This document shows, piece after piece, positions 29,026 to 38,291 of a stretch of 64,000 nucleotides of DNA. Below the pieces are notes generated by a model. That model saw nothing but the letters and a program-made list of their open reading frames with translations, had not been told where the DNA came from and did no database searches. The DNA lies in assembly GCF_014205225.1 (NCBI RefSeq), contig NZ_JACHNB010000001.1, forward strand, positions 372,001-436,000. Reading direction: 5' to 3'. The DNA is from Actinoplanes octamycinicus (GTDB lineage Bacteria > Actinomycetota > Actinomycetes > Mycobacteriales > Micromonosporaceae). The position numbers were made by a program, and so were the translations under genes. Each line of letters starts with the position of its first letter. Position 1 is the first letter of the stretch.

Positions 29026-29962
29026 CGGCGGCCTCCAGCGGCCGGCTGATCCGCCACAGGTGGTCGAAGATGTGGGTCAGCTCCTGGACCCGGCGCTCCC
29101 GCATGATCAGCCGGGTCTGGGCGAGGACCGGCCGGGCGTCCGGCTCGGTGATCGAGGCGGACATCGTCTCGTAGCCGACCGCGCCGTCGAAGATGATGAA
29201 GTCGACGATCGAGGTCCGCATCGCGTGCGGGATGGCGTCGTGGTCGAGCACCCGCACGTCGATGCCCATCTTCCCCTGGTAGCGGCAGGCGTCGGCGAAC
29301 TCCTGCTGGCCGGCCATCTCCGGCCGGGGCAGCAGGAAGATCCGGCGGATCCGGACCCCGCGTTCCACCGCCTGGCGCTGGTACTCCAGGTAGTGCCGGC
29401 CGATGTCGCTCTGCCAGAACCCGCGGTCCACGCCGTCGGTGCTGATCGCGTCGAGGCTGGTGGTGGTGTGCCGGGCCAGGCCGAGCAGCCAGTCCCGGTC
29501 CTCGCCGTAGTAGGTCGCGTCGCCGCCCTCGGACAGCTCGGCCATGAACTCGGCCAGCTCACGCAGCCGGGACTCGGCGAGGCTGTGGATGATCGGCGGC
29601 GAGGTGGGCAGGATGCCGGTGGAGTGCCGGACCAACTGGGCCAGTACGTCGTGCTGCACCGCCGAGCTCTCGATCAGGTGGAACAGCTCGGTGGCCTTGT
29701 TGATCTCCGAAAACTTGCGGTCGACCAGGATGTTGATCTCGCGCAGCGATTCCAGCTGACGGCTCTCCACCACGGTCAGCCGATGCTCGAACATGATCAG
29801 GAACCGGACGATGAGCACGATCCCGCCGATCAGCACGGAGAGCAGCAGGCTGATCCCCAGCGGCTGGTCCAGGGCGTTGGTCAGGAGAAACGTCAAACCA
29901 CCCGACGCCACGGTGGCGAGAGTCAGACGAAGGACATCGTTCTTGGTGCCCGCTGCGGCCAT
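28973..29962 (-). CDS. Two-TM membrane protein with cytoplasmic PLD-like domain
   Basis: 329 residues from ATG 29962 (ATG 29980 possible). Two adjacent TM helices (about 10-25 and 32-51: GGLTFLLTNALDQPLGISLLLSVLIGG) form a hairpin, followed by a coiled coil (about 52-95). The C-terminal domain (about 120-315) has ERGVRIRRIFLLPRP, GIDVRVLDHDAIPH and VDFIIFDGAVGYET, a layout reminiscent of phospholipase-D-like folds but without an intact HxK(x4)D motif. Family not recognised. It is convergent with, and overlaps by 53 bp, the SCO2521-like gene, and it is divergent from the oxidase gene with 58 bp between starts. Confidence 0.6.
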   Translation of the reverse strand: MAAAGTKNDVLRLTLATVASGGLTFLLTNALDQPLGISLLLSVLIGGIVLIVRFLIMFEHRLTVVESRQLESLREINILVDRKFSEINKATELFHLIESSAVQHDVLAQLVRHSTGILPTSPPIIHSLAESRLRELAEFMAELSEGGDATYYGEDRDWLLGLARHTTTSLDAISTDGVDRGFWQSDIGRHYLEYQRQAVERGVRIRRIFLLPRPEMAGQQEFADACRYQGKMGIDVRVLDHDAIPHAMRTSIVDFIIFDGAVGYETMSASITEPDARPVLAQTRLIMRERRVQELTHIFDHLWRISRPLEAAATPSPASPPAAGDREPG

Positions 29963-30020
29963 GTCTCCATTGGACCGCATCCACGTTACGGATTTCGACC
30001 CGCGCCGATACCCTGGGCTG

Positions 30021-30971
30021 ATGGCCGCTACTGCGAAACCGCTCCTGGTGGTCGGGGCGGGCGTCATCGGGCTGACCACTGCGATCCGGCTCGCCGAGGA
30101 GGGCCTGCCGGTACGGGTCCTGGCCGACGAGCCACCGTCCCGGACCACCTCGGCCGCCGCCGGCGCGATGTGGGAGACCTGCCTCACCGATCATCCGGAC
30201 CTGGACCGCTGGAGCCGGGTGTGCTTTCAGCGGTTGCTGGCGCAGGCGCCGGATCCGGCCGCCGGGATCCGGGTGGTGCGCGGGGTGGAGGCGACCCGCG
30301 ACCGGATCGAGACACCGGACTGGGCCCGCCGGCTGCCGGACCACACCGAGATCGACCCGGCCACCCTGCCCCCGGGCTTCCTGTCCGGCTGGGGCTTCAC
30401 CACCGCTCTCATCGACATGCCGGTCTACCTGAGCTACCTGACCGGCCTGCTGGAGCGCCACCGGATCACGATCGAGCGGGCGCACGTGACCGACCTGGCC
30501 GACCTGACCGGCGAGGCGCCGGTCGTGCTCAACTGCACCGGGTTCCGCGCCGCCCAGCTGGTCGGCGACCCGTCCGTCGAGCCGCTGCGCGGGCAACTCG
30601 TGGCGGTCCGCAACCCGGGGATCACCGAGTTCTTCTGCGAGCACACCGACGACCCGACGGCGGTGGTCTATCTGCTGCCGCACGGCGACACGCTGATCAT
30701 CGGCGGCAGCGGCGAGAAAGGGTACGAGCGCCCGGCGCCCGACCCGCGGATCACCCGGGAGATGCTGGACCGGGGGATCGCGCTGTTCCCGCGGATCGCC
30801 GGGGCGGAGGTGCTCGGCGAGCGGGTCGGGTTCCGCCCCTACCGCTCGCCGGTCCGGGTGGAGCGGGACGGCCGGGTGATCCACAACTACGGGCACGGCG
30901 GGGCCGGGGTCACCCTCTCCTGGGGCTCCGCCGAGGACGTCTGCCGGATGGCCGTGGAGCTGCTGGGCTGA
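30021..30971 (+). CDS. D-amino-acid oxidase-family FAD oxidoreductase
   Basis: 316 residues. The N-terminal FAD-binding Rossmann motif GAGVIGLTTAIRLAEEG (residues 10-26) is followed by SAAAGAMWE, GFTTALIDMPVYLSYL, a Rossmann return VVLNCTGFRAAQLVGD, RGQLVAV and a C-terminal NYGHGGAGVTLSWGSA that closes the FAD site. This is the DAO family; D-amino acid oxidases deaminate D-amino acids to keto acids with H2O2. D-amino acid substrate is a family inference. Its stop is one base from the stop of the convergent SLOG-like gene, leaving no room for a terminator. Confidence 0.85.
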   Translation: MAATAKPLLVVGAGVIGLTTAIRLAEEGLPVRVLADEPPSRTTSAAAGAMWETCLTDHPDLDRWSRVCFQRLLAQAPDPAAGIRVVRGVEATRDRIETPDWARRLPDHTEIDPATLPPGFLSGWGFTTALIDMPVYLSYLTGLLERHRITIERAHVTDLADLTGEAPVVLNCTGFRAAQLVGDPSVEPLRGQLVAVRNPGITEFFCEHTDDPTAVVYLLPHGDTLIIGGSGEKGYERPAPDPRITREMLDRGIALFPRIAGAEVLGERVGFRPYRSPVRVERDGRVIHNYGHGGAGVTLSWGSAEDVCRMAVELLG

Positions 30972-30972
30972 C

Positions 30973-31470
30973 TCAGCCGACCGGGAGGGGTACGGCGGAG
31001 AGCGCGCTGCGGCGGGCGCCGGCCGGCCACACCCGGCGAACCTGTTTGCCCCGGGCGACCGCCCAGGCCACCGTCTCGGCGGTGCCGCCGCGCAGGCCGA
31101 CGCCGCTGCCGTCCCAGACCGCGATGAGCAGGTCGCAGCGCTCCACCACCTCGCGGCTGGCCGCCTCGTAACACCCCTCGGGCGGCCCCGGCACGGTCAG
31201 CCGGGTCACGTCGGTGGCGTGCCGGAGCAGGGCGCAGAGGTCCCGATCGTTCTCCGGGGCGGCGGAGTGCTCCGGGACCGGCAGCACCGCCTCGAAGGTG
31301 CCCCGGCAGGCCCGGACCGCCTCGGCGAAGATCCGGTCGGCGCCCTCGGCCAGGCAGGTCACCCCGTGCACGCCCTTGTGCGCGCGCAGCTCCTTGACCA
31401 GCTCCCGGTAGATCAATCGGCGAGCGGACGGTTCGAGCCGGATGTGGCCCGTCACCCCGATGCGGATCAT
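30973..31470 (-). CDS. SLOG/LOG-like Rossmann-fold nucleotide-binding protein
   Basis: 165 residues from ATG 31470, which has GAGGGGGAAACG directly ahead (an ATG 11 codons upstream is less likely). IRIGVTGHIRL opens a Rossmann strand-loop; CLAEGADRIFAEAV, CDLLIAVWDGSG and RGGTAETVAWAVARGKQV follow. A GGT-x-E turn near the C-terminus is typical of the LOG/DprA/SLOG superfamily, which binds nucleotides or nucleotide-derived ligands. SLOG domains often act as sensors in bacterial conflict systems, but this one stands alone with no recognisable effector fused. Function is not assignable beyond ligand binding. Confidence 0.65.
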   Translation of the reverse strand: MIRIGVTGHIRLEPSARRLIYRELVKELRAHKGVHGVTCLAEGADRIFAEAVRACRGTFEAVLPVPEHSAAPENDRDLCALLRHATDVTRLTVPGPPEGCYEAASREVVERCDLLIAVWDGSGVGLRGGTAETVAWAVARGKQVRRVWPAGARRSALSAVPLPVG

Positions 31471-31617
31471 CGTTTCCCCCTCGCCACCCGGCTGTCCGAT
31501 CATGCCGGGAGAAGTGCCCGGTTCGCTCCAGTGTCCGACAAACGGACGACTTCGAAGCTCACCTCGTCCATTATTTCCGGAATGTCGCGAATTGCCATCC
31601 GGCGATGATTCCGGCGA

Positions 31618-32622
31618 TCAGATCATTTGCGCAGGTGAAGCGGGTGAAGCGGGAGTAGCGACTGACGCGTCCGGCACTGCCAGATCCGCCAACTCGGCCG
31701 GGACGGCGTTGCCCCCGGTGCAGACCACCGCCACCGACCGCCCGGCGAACAGCTCCGGACGACTCAGCACCGCGGCCGTCGCGGCCGCCCCGGCCCCCTC
31801 GGCCAGGGTGTGCGCGGCGGTCGCCAGCAGCCGCCGGGCCGCGCCGATCTCCTCGTCGGTGACCAGCAGGAAGTCCGCCAGGCCGGCCCGCATCAGCCGC
31901 TGCGGCAGGGCGAAGCCCCGGCCGGTGGCCAGCCCGGCCACCGCGGTCCGGTTCGGCCGGGCGAGGAGCTCGCCGGCCCGCCAGGAGTCGTGCGCGGCCG
32001 GCGAGGCGGCCGACTGCACGCCGATCACCGCGCAGCCCGGCGCCAGCGCCGCGGCCGCCAGGCAGGCCGCGGCCGCCCCGGTGCCGCTGCCGACCGGCAC
32101 CACGATCGCGTCCAGGTCCGGCCGCGCCTGGAGAATCTCCAGGTAGAGCGTGCCGACCCCGGCCAGCAGCTCCGGCGTGTCGCCCGGGCTGACCAGCCGG
32201 GCCCCGGACTGCGCGGCCAGCCGCTCGGCGCGCCGCCCGGCCTCGTCCAGCGAATCCCCGGTCAGTACCGCCCGGGCGCCCCAGGCCTCGACCGCGGCCG
32301 CCCGGGCCGGATCGGTGCCGGCCGGCATCACCACCGTGCACGGCGCGTCGTACCGGTGACTGGCGTAGGCCACCGACTGCGCGTGGTTGCCGGTCGACCA
32401 GGTGACCGTGCCGCGGGCCCGCTCGGCCGCGGTCATGCTCGCCAGCAGGGTCAGCCCGCCGCGCACCTTGAACGCGCCGATCGGCTGCGTGTTCTCGTGC
32501 TTGACCAGCACCGCGGCGCCGGTGGCCCGGTCCAGCAGCGGATAGCCCCAGAGCGGGGTGGGCGGCAGGTGGCGGCGGACGACGTCGTGCGCGGCCCGGA
32601 TGTCCGCGAAGGTCAACTCCAT
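31618..32622 (-). CDS. Threonine/serine dehydratase-like PLP enzyme
   Basis: 334 residues from ATG 32622, the start that leaves a normal fold type II N-terminus (LTFADIRAAHDVVRRHLPPTPLW). PLP-binding Lys in ENTQPIGAFKVRGG (about residue 50), STGNHAQSVAYAS, the phosphate-binding PVGSGTGAAAA, and VVCTGGN at the end. Members deaminate threonine or serine to keto acids, or racemise them. There is no C-terminal ACT domain, so it is the catabolic-type short form. It is divergent from a LysR gene 84 bp away, probably its regulator. Confidence 0.85.
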   Translation of the reverse strand: MELTFADIRAAHDVVRRHLPPTPLWGYPLLDRATGAAVLVKHENTQPIGAFKVRGGLTLLASMTAAERARGTVTWSTGNHAQSVAYASHRYDAPCTVVMPAGTDPARAAAVEAWGARAVLTGDSLDEAGRRAERLAAQSGARLVSPGDTPELLAGVGTLYLEILQARPDLDAIVVPVGSGTGAAAACLAAAALAPGCAVIGVQSAASPAAHDSWRAGELLARPNRTAVAGLATGRGFALPQRLMRAGLADFLLVTDEEIGAARRLLATAAHTLAEGAGAAATAAVLSRPELFAGRSVAVVCTGGNAVPAELADLAVPDASVATPASPASPAQMI

Positions 32623-32706
32623 GTCCCGATCGTCGGCCCGGCCCCACCCATCGGTCCAATGCCGGATCACGAGCAAACCCATAGACCCGGTTGATACGTT
32701 GGCCGC

Positions 32707-33582
32707 ATGCTCGACGTCTCCCGGTTGCGGGTGCTGGTCGCGGTGGCCCGGCACGGCTCAGTCACGGCCGCCGCCCAGGCGCTGCACTACGCCCAGCCGT
32801 CGGTCAGCCACCACCTGGCCCGGCTGGAGGCGGAGACCGGCAGCCGGCTCGTGCAACGGGCCGGGCGCGGCATCCGGCTCACCGACGCCGGCCGGATGCT
32901 GGCCGAGCGGGCCGAGGAGATCCTCGGGCGGCTCGACGCCGCGGAGGCGGAGCTGGCCGCGCACACCGGGCTGCGGTCCGGCCGGGTCCGGCTGGCCGCG
33001 TTCCCGTCCGCGCTGGGCACCTTCGTGCCGGTCGCGGCGGCCGCCTTCGCGGCCGAGCACCCGGGCGTGGACCTGCGCTTCACCGAGGCCGGGCCGCCGG
33101 CCGCGGTGCGCCTGCTGCGCAGCGGCGAGGTGGAGGCCGCGGTGCTGTTCACCTATCCGGGCGAGCCCGCGCCGGACCTCGACGGGCTGCGCCACGAGCT
33201 GCTGCTGGAGGAGCCGATCCACCTGGTGACGCCGGCCGACCGGCCGGGCGGCACGCTCGCCGACCACCGGGACCGGCCGTGGATCAGCGGCTGCGAGCGC
33301 TGCCGGGCCGAGCTGGTCCGGCTCTGCGCGGTGGCCGGTTTCACCCCGGAGGTCCGATTCACCACGGACGACTTCGTCGCCGTGCAGGCGCTGGTCGCGG
33401 CCGGCTTGGGCGGCACGGTCCTGCCCGGGCTGGCGCTCGCCGCACACCACAACCCTGACGTACGCACGGTCGCGCTGGACAGCCGTCGCACCGTCTACGT
33501 CGCGGTGTACGGCGACGTACCGGACCCACCGGCGACGACGGCCCTGTTACGTCACCTGCGGACCGCCGCCCGCGCCCTTTAG
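32707..33582 (+). CDS. LysR-family transcriptional regulator
   Basis: 291 residues. N-terminal winged HTH (LDVSRLRVLVAVARHGSVTAAAQALHYAQPSVSHHLARLEAETGSRLVQR), then a helical linker and the periplasmic-binding-protein-like effector domain (about 88-290). Divergent orientation 84 bp from the dehydratase gene is the standard LysR arrangement, so regulation of that gene by an amino-acid-type inducer is likely. The spacer has an ATCGG...CCGGAT near-dyad around 32650-32667 as a possible site. Ends 11 bp before the convergent miaB stop. Confidence 0.9.
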   Translation: MLDVSRLRVLVAVARHGSVTAAAQALHYAQPSVSHHLARLEAETGSRLVQRAGRGIRLTDAGRMLAERAEEILGRLDAAEAELAAHTGLRSGRVRLAAFPSALGTFVPVAAAAFAAEHPGVDLRFTEAGPPAAVRLLRSGEVEAAVLFTYPGEPAPDLDGLRHELLLEEPIHLVTPADRPGGTLADHRDRPWISGCERCRAELVRLCAVAGFTPEVRFTTDDFVAVQALVAAGLGGTVLPGLALAAHHNPDVRTVALDSRRTVYVAVYGDVPDPPATTALLRHLRTAARAL

Positions 33583-33593
33583 CCGGGCGCGGG

Positions 33594-35093
33594 TCAGAGC
33601 GCGCAGCCGTCGGCGGCCGGCGGGAGCGGGGCCGGGACCCCGATCGTCGGCAGGCCGAGCGAGACGCCCTTGAGTTTCGGGGTGCGGCCGGCCTCGAAGG
33701 CGTCGCCGGCGCGGGTGCGGCGGTGCAAGAGCGGGGCGCCGTCCGCGTTCAGGTGGTGCGGGGCGGCGTAGGTGATCACCGTCTCGACGATGTCGCCGGG
33801 GCGCGGGGCGCGGTCACCGGTCAGGTCGCCGGTGGCGAAGTGGACCAGGCGGCCGTCCCGGGCACGGCCGCTCATCCGGCCGGTGCGCTCGTCCTTGCGA
33901 CCCTCGCCGACCGCGACCAGGACCTCGACCTTCTCGCCGACGAGCTTCTTGTTCTCGGCCCAGGTGATCTCTTCGAGGGTGGCGATCAGGCGGTCGTACC
34001 GCTCCTGGACGACCTTTTTCGGCACCTGCTCGTCCATGGTCGCGGCCGGGGTGCCGGGACGCTTCGAGTACTGGAAGGTGAAGGCGCTGGAGAAGCGGGC
34101 CTGGCGGACCACCTCGAGGGTCTGCTCGAAGTCCTCGTCGGTCTCCCCGGGGAAGCCGACGATGATGTCGGTGGTGATCGCGGCGTCCGGCATCGCGGCC
34201 CGGACCTTCTCGATGATGCCCAGGTATTTCTCCTGGCGGTAACTGCGGCGCATGGCCTTGAGCACCCGGTCGGAGCCGGACTGCAGCGGCATGTGCAGCG
34301 AGTGGCAGACGTTCGGCGTCTCGGCCATCGCGGCGATCACGTCGTCGGTGAAGTCCTTCGGGTGCGGGCTGGTGAACCGGACCCGCTCCAGCCCCTCGAC
34401 CTCGCCGCAGGCGCGCAGCAGCTTGCCGAAGGCGAGCTTGTCACCGAACTCGACGCCGTAGGAGTTCACGTTCTGCCCGAGCAGGGTGACCTCCAGGACA
34501 CCCTCGGCGACCAGGGCGCGGACCTCGGCCAGGATGTCGCCGGGACGGCGGTCCTTCTCCTTGCCGCGCAGCGACGGGACGATGCAGAAGGTGCAGGTGT
34601 TGTTGCAGCCCACCGAGATGGAGACCCAGCCGGCGTAGGTCGACTCGCGCTTGGTCGGCAGCGTCGACGGGAAGACCTCGAGCGCCTCGAGGATCTCCAC
34701 CTCGGCGGCCTCGTTGTGCCGGGCGCGCTCCAGCAGGGCCGGCAACGAGCCGATGTTGTGGGTGCCGAAGACCACGTCGACCCAGGGCGCCTTCTTGACG
34801 ATGTCGCCCTTGTCCTTCTGCGCCAGGCAGCCGCCGACGGCGATCTGCATGCCCGGGTTCTTCAGCTTGGTCGGCCGCAGGTGGCCGAGGTTGCCGTAGA
34901 GGCGGTTGTCGGCATTCTCCCGGACCGCGCAGGTGTTGAAGACCACGACGTCGGCCGCCTCCGGATCGGCGGCGCGCACATAGCCCGCGTCCTCCATCAG
35001 GCCGGAGATGCGCTCGCTGTCGTGCACGTTCATCTGGCAGCCGTAGGTGCGCACGTCGTAGGTGCGGGAGGCGCCGGGTATCTCAACAGTCAT
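33594..35093 (-). CDS. miaB: tRNA-2-methylthio-N6-dimethylallyladenosine synthase
   Basis: 499 residues. N-terminal UPF0004 domain with three Fe-S Cys ([29 protein letters not shown]), radical-SAM core with CNNTCTFC (about residue 163), [37 protein letters not shown] and a C-terminal TRAM domain (about 380-455). It adds a methylthio group to i6A37 made by MiaA. The last ~45 residues are a variable tail. ATG start with a short spacer from the hypothetical upstream gene (21 bp), suggesting co-transcription. Confidence 0.96.
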   Translation of the reverse strand: MTVEIPGASRTYDVRTYGCQMNVHDSERISGLMEDAGYVRAADPEAADVVVFNTCAVRENADNRLYGNLGHLRPTKLKNPGMQIAVGGCLAQKDKGDIVKKAPWVDVVFGTHNIGSLPALLERARHNEAAEVEILEALEVFPSTLPTKRESTYAGWVSISVGCNNTCTFCIVPSLRGKEKDRRPGDILAEVRALVAEGVLEVTLLGQNVNSYGVEFGDKLAFGKLLRACGEVEGLERVRFTSPHPKDFTDDVIAAMAETPNVCHSLHMPLQSGSDRVLKAMRRSYRQEKYLGIIEKVRAAMPDAAITTDIIVGFPGETDEDFEQTLEVVRQARFSSAFTFQYSKRPGTPAATMDEQVPKKVVQERYDRLIATLEEITWAENKKLVGEKVEVLVAVGEGRKDERTGRMSGRARDGRLVHFATGDLTGDRAPRPGDIVETVITYAAPHHLNADGAPLLHRRTRAGDAFEAGRTPKLKGVSLGLPTIGVPAPLPPAADGCAL

Positions 35094-35114
35094 GGCAATT
35101 GACCAGGGTACTGC

Positions 35115-35591
35115 TTACGCGGCGGCGGGTCGCTCGGGCGTCGGGTCGGGTTTCCAGCGCGACCGGTGGCAACCCGGGTGGGCCGCGCAGGCCGGGTCGT
35201 CGCCGGTGCACGGGCGCGGGTGCCACCGCTCCGCGCCGTCGTCGGTCTCCCGCTCGTCCACGTGCACCGGGCGCAGGGTGCCGTCCGGGTCGGCGCAGAC
35301 GTACCGGGAAGGGTTGAGGGTGTCGTCGGGGACCAGGACCGCGGCCGCGAGCCGGACCGCGACGGCGCTCGCGATGGTCTCCTCGTCCACCTCGTCCGGG
35401 GCCAGGTAGACGTCGACGAGTGTCGGGAAGTCGCCACCCACGTGATAGACGTCGCAGAGCATGGCATCCGGCCCGGTCGTCCCGATCTCGGTCACGCCGC
35501 GTTCCAGAGCCCCGGCCAGGGCATCCCGCACCCGGTCGGGCTCGATCCGCACCGCGACGGACCAGTTCCAGAGGCCAGCCATACCTGCCAT
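35115..35591 (-). CDS. Hypothetical protein with Cys-rich C-terminus
   Basis: 158 residues (a second ATG three codons in is possible). An alpha/beta domain of about 105 residues (VAVRIEPDRVRDALAGALERGVTEIGTTGPDAMLCDVYHVGGDFPTLVDVYLAPDEVDEE) is followed by a short tail containing CTGDDPACAAHPGCHRSRW, which could bind a metal. Not recognised. It lies directly upstream of miaB in the same orientation and is divergent from the amino-acid transporter. Confidence 0.6.
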   Translation of the reverse strand: MAGMAGLWNWSVAVRIEPDRVRDALAGALERGVTEIGTTGPDAMLCDVYHVGGDFPTLVDVYLAPDEVDEETIASAVAVRLAAAVLVPDDTLNPSRYVCADPDGTLRPVHVDERETDDGAERWHPRPCTGDDPACAAHPGCHRSRWKPDPTPERPAAA

Positions 35592-35717
35592 CGTGTCCGT
35601 TTCTCTCCCTGGGTGGCGACTGCGTTACTGCTCCGTGACCATTCTCGTCACTATCCGATACCTCTGTCCCCCTAGGGTGTCTCCCATCGAGTGACCCGAC
35701 GAGCGGATGGACACGGG

Positions 35718-36461
35718 GTGACAGGCGAGGCTCTCATCGTTCTGGAGAACGTGAACAAGTGGTTCGGCCCGCTGCACGTGCTGCAGGATGTGGATCTGTC
35801 TGTCGAGCGCGGTGAGGTGGTCGTCGTGATCGGGCCCTCCGGGTCCGGCAAGTCGACGCTGTGCCGGGCGATCAACCGGCTGGAGCCGATCGACTCCGGG
35901 ACGATCACGTTCGACGGTCAGCCGCTGCCGGCCGAGGGGCGGCCACTCGCCCGGTTGCGCAGCGAGGTCGGCATGGTCTTCCAGTCGTTCAACCTGTTCG
36001 CGCACAAGACCATCCTGCAAAATGTGATGCTCGGTCCGGTCAAGGTCCGTAAGGAGAAACCGGCCGCGGCCCGGGAGCGCGCCATGGCGCTGCTGGAGCG
36101 GGTCGGCATCGCCAGCCAGGCGGACAAGTTCCCGGCCCAGCTCTCCGGCGGTCAGCAGCAGCGGGTGGCGATCGCCCGGGCGCTGGCCATGCAGCCCAAG
36201 GCGCTGCTCTTCGACGAGCCGACCAGCGCGCTCGACCCGGAGATGGTGGGTGAGGTGCTGGACGTGATGACCTCGCTGGCCAAGGAGGGGATGACCATGG
36301 TGGTGGTCACCCACGAGATGGGCTTCGCCCGGCACGCGGCGAACCGGGTGGTCTTCATGGCCGACGGCCAGCTGGTCGAGCAGGCCCCGCCGGCCGAGTT
36401 CTTCGCGAACCCGAAGAGCGACCGGGCCAAGGACTTCCTTTCCAAGATCTTGACGCACTGA
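35718..36461 (+). CDS. gluA: Glutamate-type amino-acid ABC transporter, ATP-binding protein
   Basis: 247 residues from GTG 35718 (GGATGG upstream; GTG 35691 would add nine residues). Walker [11 protein letters not shown] (about 38-47), Q-loop [13 protein letters not shown], signature [15 protein letters not shown], Walker [15 protein letters not shown] and switch His in VTHEMG. It is the ATPase of a polar-amino-acid importer; with the binding protein and two permeases downstream it matches the corynebacterial gluABCD glutamate system and the syntenic Streptomyces locus near miaB. A GTGAC-N7-GTCAC dyad at 35635-35651 precedes it. Confidence 0.93.
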   Translation: MTGEALIVLENVNKWFGPLHVLQDVDLSVERGEVVVVIGPSGSGKSTLCRAINRLEPIDSGTITFDGQPLPAEGRPLARLRSEVGMVFQSFNLFAHKTILQNVMLGPVKVRKEKPAAARERAMALLERVGIASQADKFPAQLSGGQQQRVAIARALAMQPKALLFDEPTSALDPEMVGEVLDVMTSLAKEGMTMVVVTHEMGFARHAANRVVFMADGQLVEQAPPAEFFANPKSDRAKDFLSKILTH

Positions 36462-36551
36462 CATACAGATGTCGACGTACTGAACACACCCCAATGACCG
36501 GCCCCCAAGCCAATTCCAGGGTCTGATCTGGAGCAGAGGAGAGAGTTGATC

Positions 36552-37490
36552 ATGGGTATGAAGCGGGTAGCGGTGTTCGCCGCCGCGGCGGCGTTCACCT
36601 TCACGCTGACCGCATGTGGCGAGGAGGGCACCCCGACCCCGAGCGGCGCCGGCAACGGCAGCGGCGCGGCGCCGGTCTCCGACACCTGCAAGTCGTCGGG
36701 TGCCACGTTCACCGCGGACACCGCCGCCGCGGTGAAGGGCAGCCCGACGTTCGACAAGATCAAGTCGGCGAGCAAGGTGACCATCGGGGTCAAGTTCGAC
36801 CAGCCGAACCTGGGCTACAAGGACACCTCCGGCACCCGGTGCGGCTTCGACATCGAGATCGCCCAGTACCTCGCCTCGAAGCTGGGCGTCGACCCGGCGA
36901 AGATCGAGTACAAGGAGATCCCGTCGGCCAACCGGGAGACCGCGATCAAGGGTGGGGAGATCGACTACTACGTCGGCACCTACTCGATCACCGACAAGCG
37001 CAAGGCGGACGTCTCGTTCGCCGGGCCGTACTTCGTCGCCGGCCAGGACCTGCTGGTCCGCAAGGACGAGACGACGATCCAGGGCAAGGACACCCTCAAG
37101 GGCAAGAAGGTCTGCTCGGCGCAGGGCTCGACCCCGATCCAGCGGGTCCGTGACGAGGGTCTGACCGAGCCGGAGAACATCGTCGAGTTCAAGACCTACT
37201 CGGAGTGCGTGTCGCAGCTGCTCGACAAGAAGGTCGACGCGGTCACCACCGACGACGCGATCCTCAAGGGCTACGCCGCGCAGAACTCGACCGACCTCAA
37301 GGTCGTCGGCAAGCCGTTCAGCACCGAGAAGTACGGCATCGGCCTGCCGCGCGACGACAAGGCCCTGCGCGACTACGTGAACGACCAGCTGGAGGCCGCC
37401 TTCAAGGACGGCACCTGGCAGAAGATCTACGACGGCACGCTGGGCAAGTCGGGCTCGCCGGCCACGCCGCCGACGCTCGAGCGCTACTGA
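36552..37490 (+). CDS. gluB: Glutamate-binding lipoprotein of ABC transporter
   Basis: 312 residues from ATG 36552 (GAGGAG ten bases ahead). Signal peptide with lipobox LTAC (MGMKRVAVFAAAAAFTFTLTAC), so anchored to the outer leaflet. A Gly/Ser/Pro linker precedes the family 3 solute-binding domain: KVTIGVKFDQPNLGYKD, GFDIEIAQYLASKLG, IDYYVGTYSITDKRKADVSFAGPYF, VCSAQGSTPIQR. It captures glutamate or related amino acids. A perfect hairpin separates it from the permease genes. Confidence 0.93.
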   Translation: MGMKRVAVFAAAAAFTFTLTACGEEGTPTPSGAGNGSGAAPVSDTCKSSGATFTADTAAAVKGSPTFDKIKSASKVTIGVKFDQPNLGYKDTSGTRCGFDIEIAQYLASKLGVDPAKIEYKEIPSANRETAIKGGEIDYYVGTYSITDKRKADVSFAGPYFVAGQDLLVRKDETTIQGKDTLKGKKVCSAQGSTPIQRVRDEGLTEPENIVEFKTYSECVSQLLDKKVDAVTTDDAILKGYAAQNSTDLKVVGKPFSTEKYGIGLPRDDKALRDYVNDQLEAAFKDGTWQKIYDGTLGKSGSPATPPTLERY

Positions 37491-37505
37491 TCCACATCTG
37501 CTGAA

Positions 37506-37540
37506 GCCGAGGCCGGGCGGACCATCCGCCCGGCCTCGGC
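37506..37540 (+). terminator. Intra-operon stem-loop between gluB and gluC
   Basis: Perfect 15-bp stem GCCGAGGCCGGGCGG / CCGCCCGGCCTCGGC, loop ACCAT, 16 bp after gluB. It probably acts as a partial terminator or 3'-end stabiliser that keeps binding-protein mRNA above permease mRNA. Confidence 0.7.
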
Positions 37541-37561
37541 CGGTACGGCTTAGGACGGGGA

Positions 37562-38218
37562 ATGACGGAGTTCCTGCACGTACTGACCGACCACTGGGAC
37601 CTGTTCCTCAAGGGCTTCGGGAACACGGTGAAGCTGTTCCTGGTCGCCGCGGTCGGAAGCCTGCTGCTGGGCACGCTGCTCGGCGCGTTCCGGGTGTCGC
37701 CGATCCCGGCGCTGCGCTGGTTCGGCGCGGCCTACGTCAACATCGTGCGCAACACGCCGCTGACGCTGGTCTTCGCGTTCCTGGTCTTCGCCGTCCCGAA
37801 ACTGGACGTCAACCTGGAGTACCAGACCGCCGCCTTCACCGCGCTGACCGTCTACACCGCGGCGTTCATCTGCGAGGTGGTCCGGGCCGGCGTGAACACG
37901 GTCGCCCCCGGGCAGGCCGAGGCGGCCCGGGCCCTGGGCCTCACCTTCGACCAGGTGCTCCTGCAGGTGGTGCTGCCACAGGCGTTCCGGTCGATGGTGC
38001 CGCCGCTGATGAGCGTGCTGATCGCGATGCTGAAGAACACCACGGTGGCGGCCGGCTTCTCGGTGCTGGAGGCGGGCGCGATCCCGTCGTACATGTCGGA
38101 GTTCGGTGAGCCGCAGTTCTACGTGCTGATCTGGATCGTGGTCGGCTTCCTGATCCTGATCACTCCCCTGGTCCTGCTGCAGCGGTTCCTCGAGCGGAAG
38201 TTGACGGTGGCCCGATGA
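37562..38218 (+). CDS. gluC: Glutamate ABC transporter permease
   Basis: 218 residues with about five TM helices (first at about 13-38). The EAA loop for ATPase contact is seen as TVAPGQAEAARALGLTFDQVLLQVVLPQAFRSMVPP (about 114-150). NIVRNTPLTLVFAF is the usual N-terminal permease signature of polar amino-acid systems. Pairs with gluD in the inner membrane. Confidence 0.93.
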   Translation: MTEFLHVLTDHWDLFLKGFGNTVKLFLVAAVGSLLLGTLLGAFRVSPIPALRWFGAAYVNIVRNTPLTLVFAFLVFAVPKLDVNLEYQTAAFTALTVYTAAFICEVVRAGVNTVAPGQAEAARALGLTFDQVLLQVVLPQAFRSMVPPLMSVLIAMLKNTTVAAGFSVLEAGAIPSYMSEFGEPQFYVLIWIVVGFLILITPLVLLQRFLERKLTVAR

Positions 38219-38291
38219 GCGAGCGTGCGAGCGAATCCATGAGTACAGTCGTCAGCTCATCGCGACGCCGGGGCGCAGCGGAGGTGGCGCG

